A DNA stretch of 64,000 nucleotides from Brachybacterium sp. SGAir0954. GTDB taxonomy: Bacteria > Actinomycetota > Actinomycetes > Actinomycetales > Dermabacteraceae. How positions within the stretch are numbered: position 1 is the stretch's first letter; every line of letters begins with the position of its first letter. The notes beneath the pieces are model-generated. The model worked only from the letters and a program-made list of their open reading frames with translations. It did no database searches and was not told the DNA's origin. The stretch covers positions 1,984,001 through 2,048,000 of the forward strand of contig NZ_CP027295.1 of NCBI RefSeq assembly GCF_005490785.1, read 5' to 3'. The translations under genes were made by a program, and so were the position numbers. Shown in pieces: positions 1-9,479 of the stretch.

Positions 1-477
1 ACTTAGGCCTGCACTTGGGTGTGAATCGTTGTGCAGAGTGCTCGCCATCGATGTGCTCTGATCGCATCGTGGCTCGCGGGGTGCTGATTGGCGTGGCAGG
101 GACGCAGTTGAGAAGGTCGCGAGCCGGACTGGAGCCGTGGGTCACTACGTTGGCGTACCGATGGTGGCGTCCATCGTCTCGCACTGGTCCTGACGTCGTG
201 TCTGTATGGGTGTCGTGAGCTTGGATCGGCCTGGCGATACGCAGGTGCCTTCGCGGGGGGCAATCGAGGGTGCGAGTGGGATAGAACTTCTGGTTGAGGG
301 AGATGGGGGAGACGGTCGCGGATCTGGCTTCGAGGATGGAGAAGATGCGGGGAGGCCTCGATTCCTGTGGGTCCATGGAGGTTCAAGAGGGCAGGTCGTA
401 GTCCGCGGTAGACCACTGTCGCCGTGTGAGGTCTGTTCCTCATCCCGATGAGGTCCCTGTGGGTGCAATGGGCGCAA

Positions 478-547
478 AGGATCCAATGACTCCAATGGAG
501 GTAATGCCCCCAAAGGATGCAATGTCTCCAATGGTGGCATTGGAGAC
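478..547 (+). repeat. Two 36-nt-spaced CAATG-motif repeats ending in a perfect hairpin
   Basis: A 20-nt motif, AGGATNCAATGNCTCCAATG, occurs at 478-497 and again at 514-533, exactly 36 nt apart; the surrounding CAAAGGAT and GG sequences are also shared. The second copy runs into an inverted repeat: GTCTCCAATG (524-533), loop GTGG, CATTGGAGAC (538-547), a perfect 10-bp stem. There is no poly-T tract, so it does not look like a terminator. Function unknown. Confidence 0.75.
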
Positions 548-808
548 CTCGGGGGTGCCGGTTCCGTCGGATGAACCTTAATTTCCCGGAGGAAGTGCGA
601 GCGGCTGTGCGATGGCGCGGTTTCCTCGCGTTGCACCTGTGAGCACTCGCTGACAGTGCTTTCGCGCCCATCCGGGTGTCCATTAGATCAATCAGTTTTC
701 CAGGGCGAAGCTGTCTTGAGGACCCAGGACTGCGTGACGACGTCGTTCGCGCAGGAGAGCCTATGAGACCTTACTTGATCGAGTGAGGTCGTCACCATCG
801 GGGTACAG

Positions 809-828
809 AGGATTCAATGCCTCCAATG
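809..828 (+). repeat. Third copy of the CAATG motif
   Basis: AGGATTCAATGCCTCCAATG matches the motif at 478-497 and 514-533 apart from the two variable positions, and is followed by AGG. It lies about 280 nt from the pair. Three copies within 350 bp of non-coding DNA are unlikely to be chance. Confidence 0.7.
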
Positions 829-1106
829 AGGTCTACGCCTGGTCCAACGAATGCATCCGTAAGTGGAACGTGCATCTGCGGTAGCGGGCCGGGAGTGGCT
901 GCGCTCGTCGGGTATGGGCGACCCTGGTGCCGCCACGGGAGGACGCTGGCCGTTCATCCTCCCGTGTTCCCTTCTGCGGGCACCTTCTCCGTGGCGCTCG
1001 CAGCTCGGGCATCCTGTTGAGGTAGCGATGTCCACCCACCCCGTCCCCTCGTTCCTTCCCGCACCCATCCCGCACTCGCGATCTCTTGGCGCCTCCAGAG
1101 CGCTCT

Positions 1107-2615
1107 TCAATCGTCCCCGAACACGCGGGAAACTACAGGATCCGGGCATCCAAGGAGGCGCAGTGCATGGGCGCGCACGATCTGCTCAAGCAGGGTGACG
1201 ACTTCGTCGAGATCGTCGGACGGATAGCCACGGTTCCCATGGGCAAGGTCGTTGCGGACGATCCGTAGTGCCGCCGGTGCGGACTCTGCTCGTTCAGAAC
1301 TGAGCAGGCCTTTGACAAGAACGGTCTTCTTGAGGGCGTCCATGCCGTTGACTGGTAGGGAACTTGCCATCGCGCTCAGAGCGCCGTCGAGGTTGCTGAT
1401 CGGTCTCTTCATTAGGAACTTCTTGAGGAACCGGCGATCTGCGTCGGTGAGAATCTCTGTGCCCGTCTCCTCCTCAGTGCTGCTCTCACCGGCCAAAGGC
1501 TGGAGCTTCTCTAGCAAGGCGGTGCGGCGTTGTGTGTGTACTTTGACCTGGTCCTCGTACTGCTCGCGGGTCTCGGCTCCATGCATTCCCTCCAGTGCCT
1601 GAATCAGGAGCAGGAAGCGAGATCGCGGGTGTTGGTCCTCCGCGTGAAGCATTGAGCCGTACGTCTCTGCAAGCGGATGGTGCTTGGCTTCGAGGTCTCG
1701 CCATCGGGAGACGAGCTCCAGCAGTGAGAGGTCATCCTCATATGCACTCACCGCGCTTGATGCGCCTCTGACTGCGTCAGACGATGACTCGTACGGTTCC
1801 TGGGTGATTGCCGTCCCGAAGACTTGGAACCAGCCACTCTCTGCTTCAAGTTCGACGGCAAGGTAAGTCAGATCCTGGGCTTTTCCTGTTGCAATGGCGA
1901 CGAATCGTCGTAGCGGTTCGACGTACTCGTCCACCAAGCCGCGGAGCGTCAGGCTTTCTTCGAGCTGCAAGGTTGCGACAGGGCTGAATCGCAGCCGAAA
2001 CTCGAAGGCATCCGTGGTTCGCATGCGGCCGTCATAGCTCACGCGGAGGGTCGCCGTTTCGGAAGCCCACTCACAGCTTGCCTCGGGATTAGTGCGAGCA
2101 GCCCACTCTCGTATAGTTGATTCAGAAGATGATGGAAAAGACACTTCGTTGATCGGGGCCGTACCGAGGACAGCATCGAGCGCAGTAGTCTGAATGCGTG
2201 CCCCTTTGATCATCGGACGCGACTGATCCGAAGGATCCGTAGTGGGCTTTCCCGGAGCATAGTGGCCATGTCCCCGCCCGAGCAGTGCCGCACTGCCGCT
2301 GATTCTCCCCGCACCAGTGCTCCAGTACGTAATCGTCGCGTCCAGCACGAGGAGGGTGCCGCCGTTCGCTAGAACCGCGCGCAGCACAGGGGCTTCTGTG
2401 CGTTGAGGGAACGCGAAGCGCGCTTGGCCGGGTGTGCTGGAGGTGTTTAGAAGCGGCACCTCGCCATGCACGCGACCTCGAGGAGGCCAATTTGGTTGCA
2501 CGTCTACGCTCCCCGATAACGCTCGCCAGCCGCCCGCGCCGTCGGGGATGCTCCACGTGCACAAGTACTCATCTGGGTCGTAGCTCAGCTCGAGAGCTTT
2601 CTTATCCTTCTTCAT
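1107..2615 (-). CDS. HEPN domain protein, ApeA-like (probable anti-phage)
   Basis: A 502-residue protein. The last ~250 residues are helical and contain RNDLAH (R454-H459), which fits the Rx4H RNase motif of HEPN domains, in a context (helix, motif, then a long C-terminal helix) typical of the ApeA-type HEPN family. The N-terminal ~230 residues are predicted beta-rich and resemble in layout the ApeA N-terminal domain. ApeA proteins are known as single-gene anti-phage factors thought to act by RNA cleavage during infection. The ATG at 2615 has only a weak Shine-Dalgarno sequence. It lies about 170 bp downstream of the type ISP restriction gene on the same strand, so the two may be co-transcribed. 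The HEPN call is firm enough to use; the ApeA assignment is inference from recall of the family, not from an alignment. Confidence 0.6.
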   Translation of the reverse strand: MKKDKKALELSYDPDEYLCTWSIPDGAGGWRALSGSVDVQPNWPPRGRVHGEVPLLNTSSTPGQARFAFPQRTEAPVLRAVLANGGTLLVLDATITYWSTGAGRISGSAALLGRGHGHYAPGKPTTDPSDQSRPMIKGARIQTTALDAVLGTAPINEVSFPSSSESTIREWAARTNPEASCEWASETATLRVSYDGRMRTTDAFEFRLRFSPVATLQLEESLTLRGLVDEYVEPLRRFVAIATGKAQDLTYLAVELEAESGWFQVFGTAITQEPYESSSDAVRGASSAVSAYEDDLSLLELVSRWRDLEAKHHPLAETYGSMLHAEDQHPRSRFLLLIQALEGMHGAETREQYEDQVKVHTQRRTALLEKLQPLAGESSTEEETGTEILTDADRRFLKKFLMKRPISNLDGALSAMASSLPVNGMDALKKTVLVKGLLSSERAESAPAALRIVRNDLAHGNRGYPSDDLDEVVTLLEQIVRAHALRLLGCPDPVVSRVFGDD

Positions 2616-2782
2616 GTGACTCTCGCTTCTGCTACTTCCGCTCGGTTGTCGAGAGGTGAAGGGCGGTGCTGTCTTGTAGGGCGCCGCGCGACAGGGAAAT
2701 GCCCGTTCTTTGCGATGTCGCCGTATAGGTCACCTCCGGCGAGACTTGCGCGTGGACGGATCGACCATGGCCACCCTGCCCT

Positions 2783-5700
2783 TCACTCAGCATCGAGTTT
2801 GGGCAGAGCTTCGACAATCTCTACGGTGCGGATCGCCACGGTGACGACCTTTTGGAGGAGGTCGAGGATGTAACGCGGGTTACCGTGCTCGATACCCCAT
2901 TGATTTGGATCGTTGACGATGCCCGACGTATTGTCGGTGACGACCTGGTACTGACTGATGATCCATTCGATCGCGCTGCGGGAGCCCAGATGGTAGCGGT
3001 ATGCCTCCTCGGGGATGCCGCGCACCGTGATCTGCGGGTTGAGGATCAGAGTGTCGGGGGCGTCGGCAGGTTTCTGACCGGCGGGGAAGCGCATCTTCTG
3101 CACGCGGTAGTACTCCGCTGTCTCCTCGGGGCCGCCGAGCGGCGGCTGTTCCCCGCCGACCACCTCCAGCGGATACCGGTCAGCGTCCTCGTAGTCGGCA
3201 TGCAGGTGGAACAGCTCCCGGCCCGCGGCGGCGAACGCCGGAAACGTTCCCGCGGGAACGTCCGGCACGCGCGGGAGCATCTGCTTCAGCTCCCCGGCGT
3301 AGCGCTCGCGGTACTCGGGGGAGTGCAGCAGACCGTAGAGGAAGAAGAAGACGTCATCCTTGGTGACCTCGTTCCCGTACCGTTCGCGCATCAGCCGGTG
3401 GAACTCGTCAGTGATGTTGTCGACGCGGCGATAGCCGTCGACCGCCTCGCCGTCGACGTCCAGAGAGAGGGTGCCGTCGTCGACGGGCTCCCAGCGGTAA
3501 CGGGGGAAGAACTGGCCGTTTGAGGACCCCCAGAGAGCGAGGTCCGGCACGAGTCGTGAGGCCAGAACGGAAAATGCCTTGTCCGAGCCAACGCCGGTCA
3601 CGTAGAACCCGTAGTTGTCGTGCTTCGCGGTGGGAAAGTAGCGGCGGGCAACGGCGGGGAGGTAGACGAGGCCGTCCGAGTGGTCGATGTGCTGGGCCAT
3701 GAACGGCCGGTAGAGGCTGAGCGTGGTGCGGCCTGGCTGGCGCGTGAGGGGGCGGCCTTTAGCGAGACGGTCTCGGAGCGACCTGTTCCACTTGATGCGG
3801 GTCTCGTCGGTGATGACAACGCCGACGGTGTCCGGCCCCTTGGGCGAAGCGAGCTTGTGGGTTTCGGCGTACTCGGCGAACCGTTCACGCTCGGCGTCGT
3901 AGGTCTCGATGAACCGGGTCAGGTGGCTGTTGAGAGCGGCGCTCGATGAGTTGTAGACCCAGGCATCACGGTTGGTCTCCAGGCCGCGCGAGTAGTCCCC
4001 GAAGGCTCGGAGCTCACCCCCCGCTGTGCCTCCGAGGATGGGGTAGGTCAAGTAGTCCTCGTCGCGCTGGTTGATCCAGTCGTCGTGGCTATTGGGGGTG
4101 ATCTTGCGCCAGGTCACGGAGTCAAGGGTGGAATCCGCGACGATGCGGAGCTTGTCCTCGCGGGTGAGGTAGTCGCCGATGTCGCGGTAGTGGATGGTCG
4201 CGGGTCCCTTGTGGTGCTTCGTGCGGACCAGGAGGAAGATCGCCACAGTGTTGCGGCTGCCGGAGCCGAACACCTTTCCACCCTCCTTGCGGCTCGTCTC
4301 TCCGGCGGTGCGCTGGTTGCCACGGAGGTTGAACACGTAGATGGAGGTGAACTCATCAGCGAGGGTCTTGCGGACTCCTGCGGCGGTGTTCCCCTCGATC
4401 CAGCCGCCGTTGGTGACGAAGCCGATGACGCCTTCGTCGCCGATGCGGTCGCTGGCCCAGCGGATGGCGCGCATGTAGGAGTCGTAGAGGCTGTTCTTGT
4501 TCGTCGCATCCGTCCGTGCGGCGAACGTGTCTCGCACGCGAGCGTCGAGAGTGGGGTACTTGACGTTGGCGTTGTCGTCGTTGCCGGAGGTTTGGCCGAC
4601 GGAGTAGGGCGGGTTGCCGACGATCACGCGGATGTCGAGCTTCTTCTGGGCTTCTGCGCGGGAGTTGTTCGCGGGGAAGACAGTCTCGTCGATGAGGTCG
4701 CCGTCTTCGGTGAGCTGGAACGTGTCCGTCAGGACGATGCCGTCGAACGGCTCGTAGTCCTCCACCGACGGGTTCACCCCGTGGGCCTGGGCTTGGAGGT
4801 CGTGGAAGGTGGTCTCGATGTTGATTGCGGCGATGTAGTAGGCGAGCAGCAGGATCTCGTTCGCGTGCAGCTCTGAGGCGTACTTGCGTGCCAGATCGGC
4901 GGGGTCGATGAGCTCGGACTGGAGCAGGCGCACGATGAAGGTGCCGGTGCCGGTGAAGGGGTCGAGCACGTGGACGCCTTCGTCGCTGATCGAGCGGCCG
5001 AACTCCTGCTTCAGGACGTCGCCCACGGAGCGGAGGATGAAGTCGACGATCTCGATGGGGGTGTAGACGACACCCATGGCGTCGGCTGCGCGGGGGAAGG
5101 CGTTCTTGAAGAAGCTCTCGTAGAGCTCGGTGATGATCTTCTGCTTGCCCTCGGCGTTGTCGATCCCGGCCGCCCGCAGCCGCACAGAGTCGTAGAACTT
5201 CTCCAGGGACTCCGCCTCAGCGTCCACATGCATCGCCGTCAGTGCATCGACCATGCGGTCCATGACCTGGGAGACGGGGTTGTGTTCTGTGAAGGCGTAG
5301 CCCTCGAAGAGGGCATCGAACACCGGCTTGGTGATCATGTGCTGGGCGAGCATCTCGATCGCCCCGTCCCGGGTGATCGACTCGTTCAGGTTCCGTCGCA
5401 GCGCATCGAGGAACACCCCGAACTGCTGGGAGGCCGCGGTGTCAGGATCGTCCACGAGTGCGGTGATGCGGGCGATGTGGGCCTGGGCGATCTGGGCGAT
5501 GTCCTTGGCCCACTGGTCCCAGTAGGTGCGGGATCCGACCTTCTTCACCATCCGCGCGTAGATCGCGTTGCGCAGCTCATCCATCTGCGAGAGCCGCAGC
5601 GCCAGCGCGCCCTGGGCGTTGCCTGCGGAGGGGTCGTCGGAACCGGGGCCGTCACCGGATTCGTTGCCTGGATCGTCTGCGCCCCCGTCGGACCCGTAGC

Positions 5701-7678
5701 CGACGCCCATGACGTTGATCTTCTCGTCGCGCTTCGTGTTCAGCTCGACCTTGTTGACCATCGCGTCGAACCGCTCGTCGTGGGCGCGCAGGGCCTGCAG
5801 GACGTCCCAGACGACTTGGAAGTTGCGGTTGTCGTCCAGCGCCTTCTCTGGCGCGACACCCGCGGGGACCACCACAGGAAGGATGATGTAGCCGTACCGC
5901 TTGCCCTTCGCCAGGCGCATGACGCGGCCCACGGACTGCACCACGTCAACGACCGAGCGGCGAGGGTTCAGGAACATCACCGCATCCAGCGAGGGCACGT
6001 CCACGCCCTCCGACAGGCAGCGGGCGTTGGACAGCACTCGGCAGGTGTCCTCCCCAGCGTCCTCCTTCAGCCAGTCCAGGAGTTCGGCGCGCTCCATCGC
6101 GTTCATCGTGCCGTCCACGTGGCGCGCCCGGACGGCGAGGAGGTCTTCGGGATTCTCGTCCTCGTGGTTTTCGATGTAGGTGGAGACGACGTCGGTGAAC
6201 TGCTCGGCGATCTGCTTCGAGGATTTGATGTCCTTCGCGAACGCGACCGCGCGGTGCATCGGCTGGGGGTCCAGTCCGAAGGCGTGCTCGGCGTCTCCGC
6301 GCTTGGCCAGGCCGTTCCAGCAGCCGATCAGTCGCGTGGCATCGTCGAGGGTCAGCTCGCCGTTCTGGGCGAAGGCCTCTTGCATCGACTCGTTGACGGC
6401 TTCTTGATTCACCGTGAGGATCAGAACCTTGTAGTCGGTGAGCATCCCCAGGCCCGCTGCTTCACCGAAGCCCAGACGGTAGAACTCCGGGCCGAACACG
6501 TCCTCGTCGTCCATCGACGCCAGGACAGCCTGCGCCTTCCCAGCTTTCGCCTTCGAGGCATCGTCGTAGATGCGCGGAGTCGCCGTCATGTACAGGCGCT
6601 TGGACGCCTTGAGGTACTTAGGATCGTGGACCCGCACGAACGCGGACTCCTCCGTGCCCGCGAGCGTCGCGCCTGTGGTTCGGTGCGCCTCATCGCAGAT
6701 CACCAGGTCGAACGGTTCGAGCCCGGCGATCTTCTGCGCCTGCGCGACGACGTCGATCGACTGGTATGTCGCGAACACGACCCGCATGCCCTCGCCGTTC
6801 GTGCGGGCGTCCTTCATCCGCTGCGCCAGGCGCTCCGGGTCCGTGGTCGCAGGCAGCGCAAGGTCCACGACCGAGATCTCCGCGGTGTCCTGTGAGGACT
6901 TCCGCCCCTGGGAGGCCTTCGCGTCCGAGCACACGGCCATCGACGTGATACCCAGCTCCGTGTTGTTCGACCACTCGCGCAGGGCCTGGGAGAGCAGGGC
7001 GATCGACGGCACCAGGAACAGGACGCTGCCCGCAGCGCCCACGTACTCCTCTGCCAGGCGCAGCGACGTGAACGTCTTGCCGGTCCCGCATGCCATGATC
7101 AGCCGGCCACGGTCATGCTCCGAAAACCCATCGGTCACGTCCTCGATCGCCGTGCGCTGATACGGACGCAGGTCCGACGCGCCCGCGAGGGAGAGAACTG
7201 TGGGGGTTGCCGGGTCAAAGAATGCCCAGTCGACTCGGGAGTCCTCGAAGTCTTCCAGCCCCAGGCGCCGTACCGGGATCGCCTGCTCGCGGATCGTCTC
7301 CTCGGCGTTCGCTCCCCACTGCGTGGTCGTCGAGACCACGAGACGCTCCGAGAACCCACCACGACCCGAGGCCGCGAGGAACTTGTCCAGGTCTCCCTTC
7401 GAGATCCGATGCGTGGGCGCGTAGAACTTGCACTGGATCGCCGTCAGCCCGCCATCGCGCCGCTCGGCCACCAGGTCGATGCCCGTGTCGTGCCCCCACT
7501 TGCCCGGCCACTGGTCCCACATCCACACCGTCGAGAACTGACTCGCCCACAGCGGATCCGTCTGCAGGAACGACTTGGTGAACTGCTCGAACCGCGTTCC
7601 CTGATCGGCCGTCGACGTGGCCTCGTTGTACATGCGGTCGAAGAGCTTCAGCGCGGTGAGCGCCGTGGGAGCAGACAT
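2783..7678 (-). CDS. Type ISP (single-polypeptide) restriction-modification enzyme
   Basis: A 1631-residue multidomain enzyme. An Mrr-like PD-(D/E)xK nuclease lies at about residues 25-150 (GID at 66-68, QCK at 82-84). It is followed by an SF2 DNA translocase with Walker A ACGTGKT (196-202), DEAH (329-332), a TATP motif and the QSVGRVMRLAKG motif VI. A helical coupler leads to an N6-adenine methyltransferase with the SAM site DPFTGTGTF (from D906) and catalytic NPPY (1022-1025). The last ~350 residues would be the target recognition domain. Order and size match the LlaGI/LlaBIII type ISP family, which methylates one strand of an asymmetric site and cleaves after translocation and head-to-head collision. 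All motifs needed for modification and restriction are intact. No separate specificity subunit is expected or seen. The recognition sequence cannot be read from the protein. Confidence 0.9.
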   Translation of the reverse strand: MSAPTALTALKLFDRMYNEATSTADQGTRFEQFTKSFLQTDPLWASQFSTVWMWDQWPGKWGHDTGIDLVAERRDGGLTAIQCKFYAPTHRISKGDLDKFLAASGRGGFSERLVVSTTTQWGANAEETIREQAIPVRRLGLEDFEDSRVDWAFFDPATPTVLSLAGASDLRPYQRTAIEDVTDGFSEHDRGRLIMACGTGKTFTSLRLAEEYVGAAGSVLFLVPSIALLSQALREWSNNTELGITSMAVCSDAKASQGRKSSQDTAEISVVDLALPATTDPERLAQRMKDARTNGEGMRVVFATYQSIDVVAQAQKIAGLEPFDLVICDEAHRTTGATLAGTEESAFVRVHDPKYLKASKRLYMTATPRIYDDASKAKAGKAQAVLASMDDEDVFGPEFYRLGFGEAAGLGMLTDYKVLILTVNQEAVNESMQEAFAQNGELTLDDATRLIGCWNGLAKRGDAEHAFGLDPQPMHRAVAFAKDIKSSKQIAEQFTDVVSTYIENHEDENPEDLLAVRARHVDGTMNAMERAELLDWLKEDAGEDTCRVLSNARCLSEGVDVPSLDAVMFLNPRRSVVDVVQSVGRVMRLAKGKRYGYIILPVVVPAGVAPEKALDDNRNFQVVWDVLQALRAHDERFDAMVNKVELNTKRDEKINVMGVGYGSDGGADDPGNESGDGPGSDDPSAGNAQGALALRLSQMDELRNAIYARMVKKVGSRTYWDQWAKDIAQIAQAHIARITALVDDPDTAASQQFGVFLDALRRNLNESITRDGAIEMLAQHMITKPVFDALFEGYAFTEHNPVSQVMDRMVDALTAMHVDAEAESLEKFYDSVRLRAAGIDNAEGKQKIITELYESFFKNAFPRAADAMGVVYTPIEIVDFILRSVGDVLKQEFGRSISDEGVHVLDPFTGTGTFIVRLLQSELIDPADLARKYASELHANEILLLAYYIAAINIETTFHDLQAQAHGVNPSVEDYEPFDGIVLTDTFQLTEDGDLIDETVFPANNSRAEAQKKLDIRVIVGNPPYSVGQTSGNDDNANVKYPTLDARVRDTFAARTDATNKNSLYDSYMRAIRWASDRIGDEGVIGFVTNGGWIEGNTAAGVRKTLADEFTSIYVFNLRGNQRTAGETSRKEGGKVFGSGSRNTVAIFLLVRTKHHKGPATIHYRDIGDYLTREDKLRIVADSTLDSVTWRKITPNSHDDWINQRDEDYLTYPILGGTAGGELRAFGDYSRGLETNRDAWVYNSSSAALNSHLTRFIETYDAERERFAEYAETHKLASPKGPDTVGVVITDETRIKWNRSLRDRLAKGRPLTRQPGRTTLSLYRPFMAQHIDHSDGLVYLPAVARRYFPTAKHDNYGFYVTGVGSDKAFSVLASRLVPDLALWGSSNGQFFPRYRWEPVDDGTLSLDVDGEAVDGYRRVDNITDEFHRLMRERYGNEVTKDDVFFFLYGLLHSPEYRERYAGELKQMLPRVPDVPAGTFPAFAAAGRELFHLHADYEDADRYPLEVVGGEQPPLGGPEETAEYYRVQKMRFPAGQKPADAPDTLILNPQITVRGIPEEAYRYHLGSRSAIEWIISQYQVVTDNTSGIVNDPNQWGIEHGNPRYILDLLQKVVTVAIRTVEIVEALPKLDAE

Positions 7679-7789
7679 GTGCCCCAGTATCTCTCAGGTG
7701 TGCTGGTGTAGGCCGCGACGTGCGAGAAGTACGGCTTCCGCGCGTGCGGTCGACTTGCAGTCAAGGACGTGGGGTTTCGTCCGAGAGGG

Positions 7790-8056
7790 TCATGGCCGAT
7801 GGGCGGCTTGCGGTCGATCGCCGCACAGGGACTCCGCGAGGTCGCCGATCGGGGTGCCGAGCGCGTGCGCGACATTGTGCAGCACCCGAACGCTCACGGC
7901 GTGGTCGCCCGCTTCGAGCCTCATCAAGGTCGTGCGATCGATTCCCGCAGCCCCGGCAACCGCGTCGATGCTGAAGCCACGGGCAGAACGCGCCTTTGCG
8001 ACCTCCATCCCGAGCGCTCGCAGATCTGCGTCGGGAGAGGGGGTGGGTTGGGTCAC
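7790..8056 (-). CDS. XRE-family helix-turn-helix regulator
   Basis: An 88-residue protein made almost entirely of one lambda-Cro/XRE DNA-binding domain: the helix-turn-helix lies at about residues 29-52 (SIDAVAGAAG, IDRTTLMRLEAG), followed by the VLHNVAHALG helix usual in this family. The start is a GTG at 8056. It is transcribed toward the restriction gene, 111 bp upstream of it, and away from the lipoprotein gene. An 18-bp perfect palindrome at 8090-8107, 34 bp upstream of its start, is the obvious candidate binding site. By analogy with C-proteins of restriction systems it may time expression of the type ISP enzyme, but that is inference. Confidence 0.8.
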   Translation of the reverse strand: MTQPTPSPDADLRALGMEVAKARSARGFSIDAVAGAAGIDRTTLMRLEAGDHAVSVRVLHNVAHALGTPIGDLAESLCGDRPQAAHRP

Positions 8057-8089
8057 CTCGCAAGGCTGGGCACTTCAGAGCACCAGTAC

Positions 8090-8107
8090 AGTCGCAAATT
8101 TGCGACT
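8090..8107. promoter_or_regulatory. 18-bp perfect palindrome, putative XRE operator
   Basis: AGTCGCAAATTTGCGACT is identical to its own reverse complement. It sits in the 103-bp divergent gap between the XRE regulator (start 8056) and the lipoprotein (start 8160), so it could control both. Binding by the neighbouring XRE protein is inferred from position. Confidence 0.65.
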
Positions 8108-8159
8108 ATCGTTGTCTACGACATCACACCTCGGCGTCGCCTACAAGGAGGAGAGGCAC

Positions 8160-8675
8160 ATGGCTCGGAGAGGGCGCACGCACGCTGCAGGCGCGACGGC
8201 AGGACTGGTAGCCGTCGGCCTCGCTCTGGCGGGATGCGGCAGCACGAGCGAGTACGAAGGGGAGTTCACCGTGGCGAACGGGGACTCCTCCTTCTATGTC
8301 GGGAACCTGCACCGCTCCGACACCGTGACCGTCACGTGCAGTGAGAAGGGCGGGACCATCACCGCCACGATCACCGCGAGCGACGACGGGGCCGAGTTCA
8401 CGACCACCCAGCCCGACGAGGGCAGTGGACTCGCGGGCGGAACCCTGACCATGGACGGCGAGGAGTTCACCTGGGAGGTCCGCGACGGCGCGACCGCCGA
8501 CGACGAGAAGCCCTTCGTGGACGAGATGCAGACCGGGGAGCCTGTCTCGTGGTCCGACACCGGCATCCTGGAGTTCGGCTCCGGTCTGCGCCAGGCGACC
8601 ACCAAGAGCGACGAGGGCGAGGTCCGCGTCCAGATTCCCGGGCAGGTGGACTGCTCAGGCGGTTCTGGGGGCTGA
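8160..8675 (+). CDS. Small secreted lipoprotein, unknown function
   Basis: A 171-residue protein. The N-terminus has an Arg-rich n-region, a hydrophobic core and a lipobox ending LALAGC, so Cys26 should be lipidated and the mature protein exported and anchored to the membrane. The mature part is acidic and rich in Thr, Gly and Ser, with alternating patterns that suggest beta strands and two later Cys residues (in VTCSE and VDCSG) that could form a disulfide. I chose the ATG at 8160 because AAGGAGGAG lies just upstream and the signal peptide begins there. A longer in-frame reading to 7617 is not supported. No family recognised. The gene is followed after 84 bp by a membrane protein gene. Confidence 0.75.
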   Translation: MARRGRTHAAGATAGLVAVGLALAGCGSTSEYEGEFTVANGDSSFYVGNLHRSDTVTVTCSEKGGTITATITASDDGAEFTTTQPDEGSGLAGGTLTMDGEEFTWEVRDGATADDEKPFVDEMQTGEPVSWSDTGILEFGSGLRQATTKSDEGEVRVQIPGQVDCSGGSGG

Positions 8676-8759
8676 CTCACCCCTGGGTGGCGCGCCGCCG
8701 GGCTCAAAGGTTTTCCCTCCTTGCCTTAGACCATCTTCTCTTCCTCCGAAAGGAAGCAC

Positions 8760-9479
8760 ATGGCCAAGCTCTGGACATCCCCAAGATCGGGGTACACGTA
8801 CGACGTCACGAGCAGGGATAACCATGGGTACTGGAAGGTGGTGGACGCGCCGACCTTCGTGACCTTCGGTGCGGTGATGTCGCAGTTCGCGGTGCTCGGA
8901 GGTGTCACCCTGGTTGCGGGTCTGTTCGCTGCTTTCGGTGTCGCCTTCCTGTTCGTGGGCATCACCATGGGGATCGCCCGATGGTTCGTCACGCCTATCG
9001 TCCTGGCGGTGGTGTGCCTGACTCTGCTGGCACTGCCCGAGGGGCGGCGCCGTTGGCCGCTTCTGGTGGGAGCCTGCGCGTTCTGCATCGTCATACTCCT
9101 CCCGGCGACATTCGTGTCCATGTATCTGCTCGCGCACAGCCGCGACACCATGGGGCTCGGCTACGCGTGGGCGGCGAGCCTCCCCTTAGTGCCCTTGATG
9201 TTCCTGGTCATGAGCGTATGGCTCGCAATCCGTCGGTCCTGGTGGGTCATGGCGCTCGCGCTCTTCGTGTTCGTGATGACGGCACTCATGTCGGTTCTGC
9301 CATGGATCGATGCCCTGTTCTCTGTCAACGAGATGACGGGACTCGTCCCGCCGGCCGCAGGATCCATGGCGATGGACAACATCCTGAGCGTCCTCACCTA
9401 CCTCGTCGTGGCGGCGATCCTTTCAGTGGTGTCGGGGCAGGTGGCTCTGTACCTGGAGCGCAGGAGCGTCGGTGCCTGA
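8760..9479 (+). CDS. Multi-pass membrane protein, unknown function
   Basis: A 239-residue protein with about six hydrophobic segments (roughly residues 43-68, 75-93, 101-122, 133-153, 157-177 and 206-228) after a 36-residue polar N-terminus. The start ATG at 8760 follows GAAAGGAAG at suitable distance. No catalytic motif or known family recognised. It follows the lipoprotein gene in the same direction and ends about 100 bp before the likely start of the 5'-nucleotidase, so the three may form one transcription unit. Confidence 0.7.
   Translation: MAKLWTSPRSGYTYDVTSRDNHGYWKVVDAPTFVTFGAVMSQFAVLGGVTLVAGLFAAFGVAFLFVGITMGIARWFVTPIVLAVVCLTLLALPEGRRRWPLLVGACAFCIVILLPATFVSMYLLAHSRDTMGLGYAWAASLPLVPLMFLVMSVWLAIRRSWWVMALALFVFVMTALMSVLPWIDALFSVNEMTGLVPPAAGSMAMDNILSVLTYLVVAAILSVVSGQVALYLERRSVGA

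Larger units (their letters stand above)
1..1106. other. 1.1 kb without a convincing gene
   Basis: Open frames exist on both strands (the longest spans 3-683 on the minus strand), but their translations are rich in His, Arg, Pro and Ser, show no recognisable domain and lack a good ribosome binding site. One of them simply reads through the CAATG repeat. The stretch has a mixed base composition without the strong third-position GC of the core genes. What it does hold is the short repeat family described separately. It may be decayed coding sequence or an intergenic part of the island. Confidence 0.6.

Noticed and set aside
3-683. 226-codon minus-strand frame at the window start
   Set aside because: Composition is dominated by His, Arg, Pro and Ser, it translates the CAATG repeat, and it has no ribosome binding site or recognisable domain.
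4970-6895. 641-codon plus-strand frame
   Set aside because: Exact antisense of the type ISP gene with high-GC shadow composition (Val, Asp, Leu, Gly, His bias).
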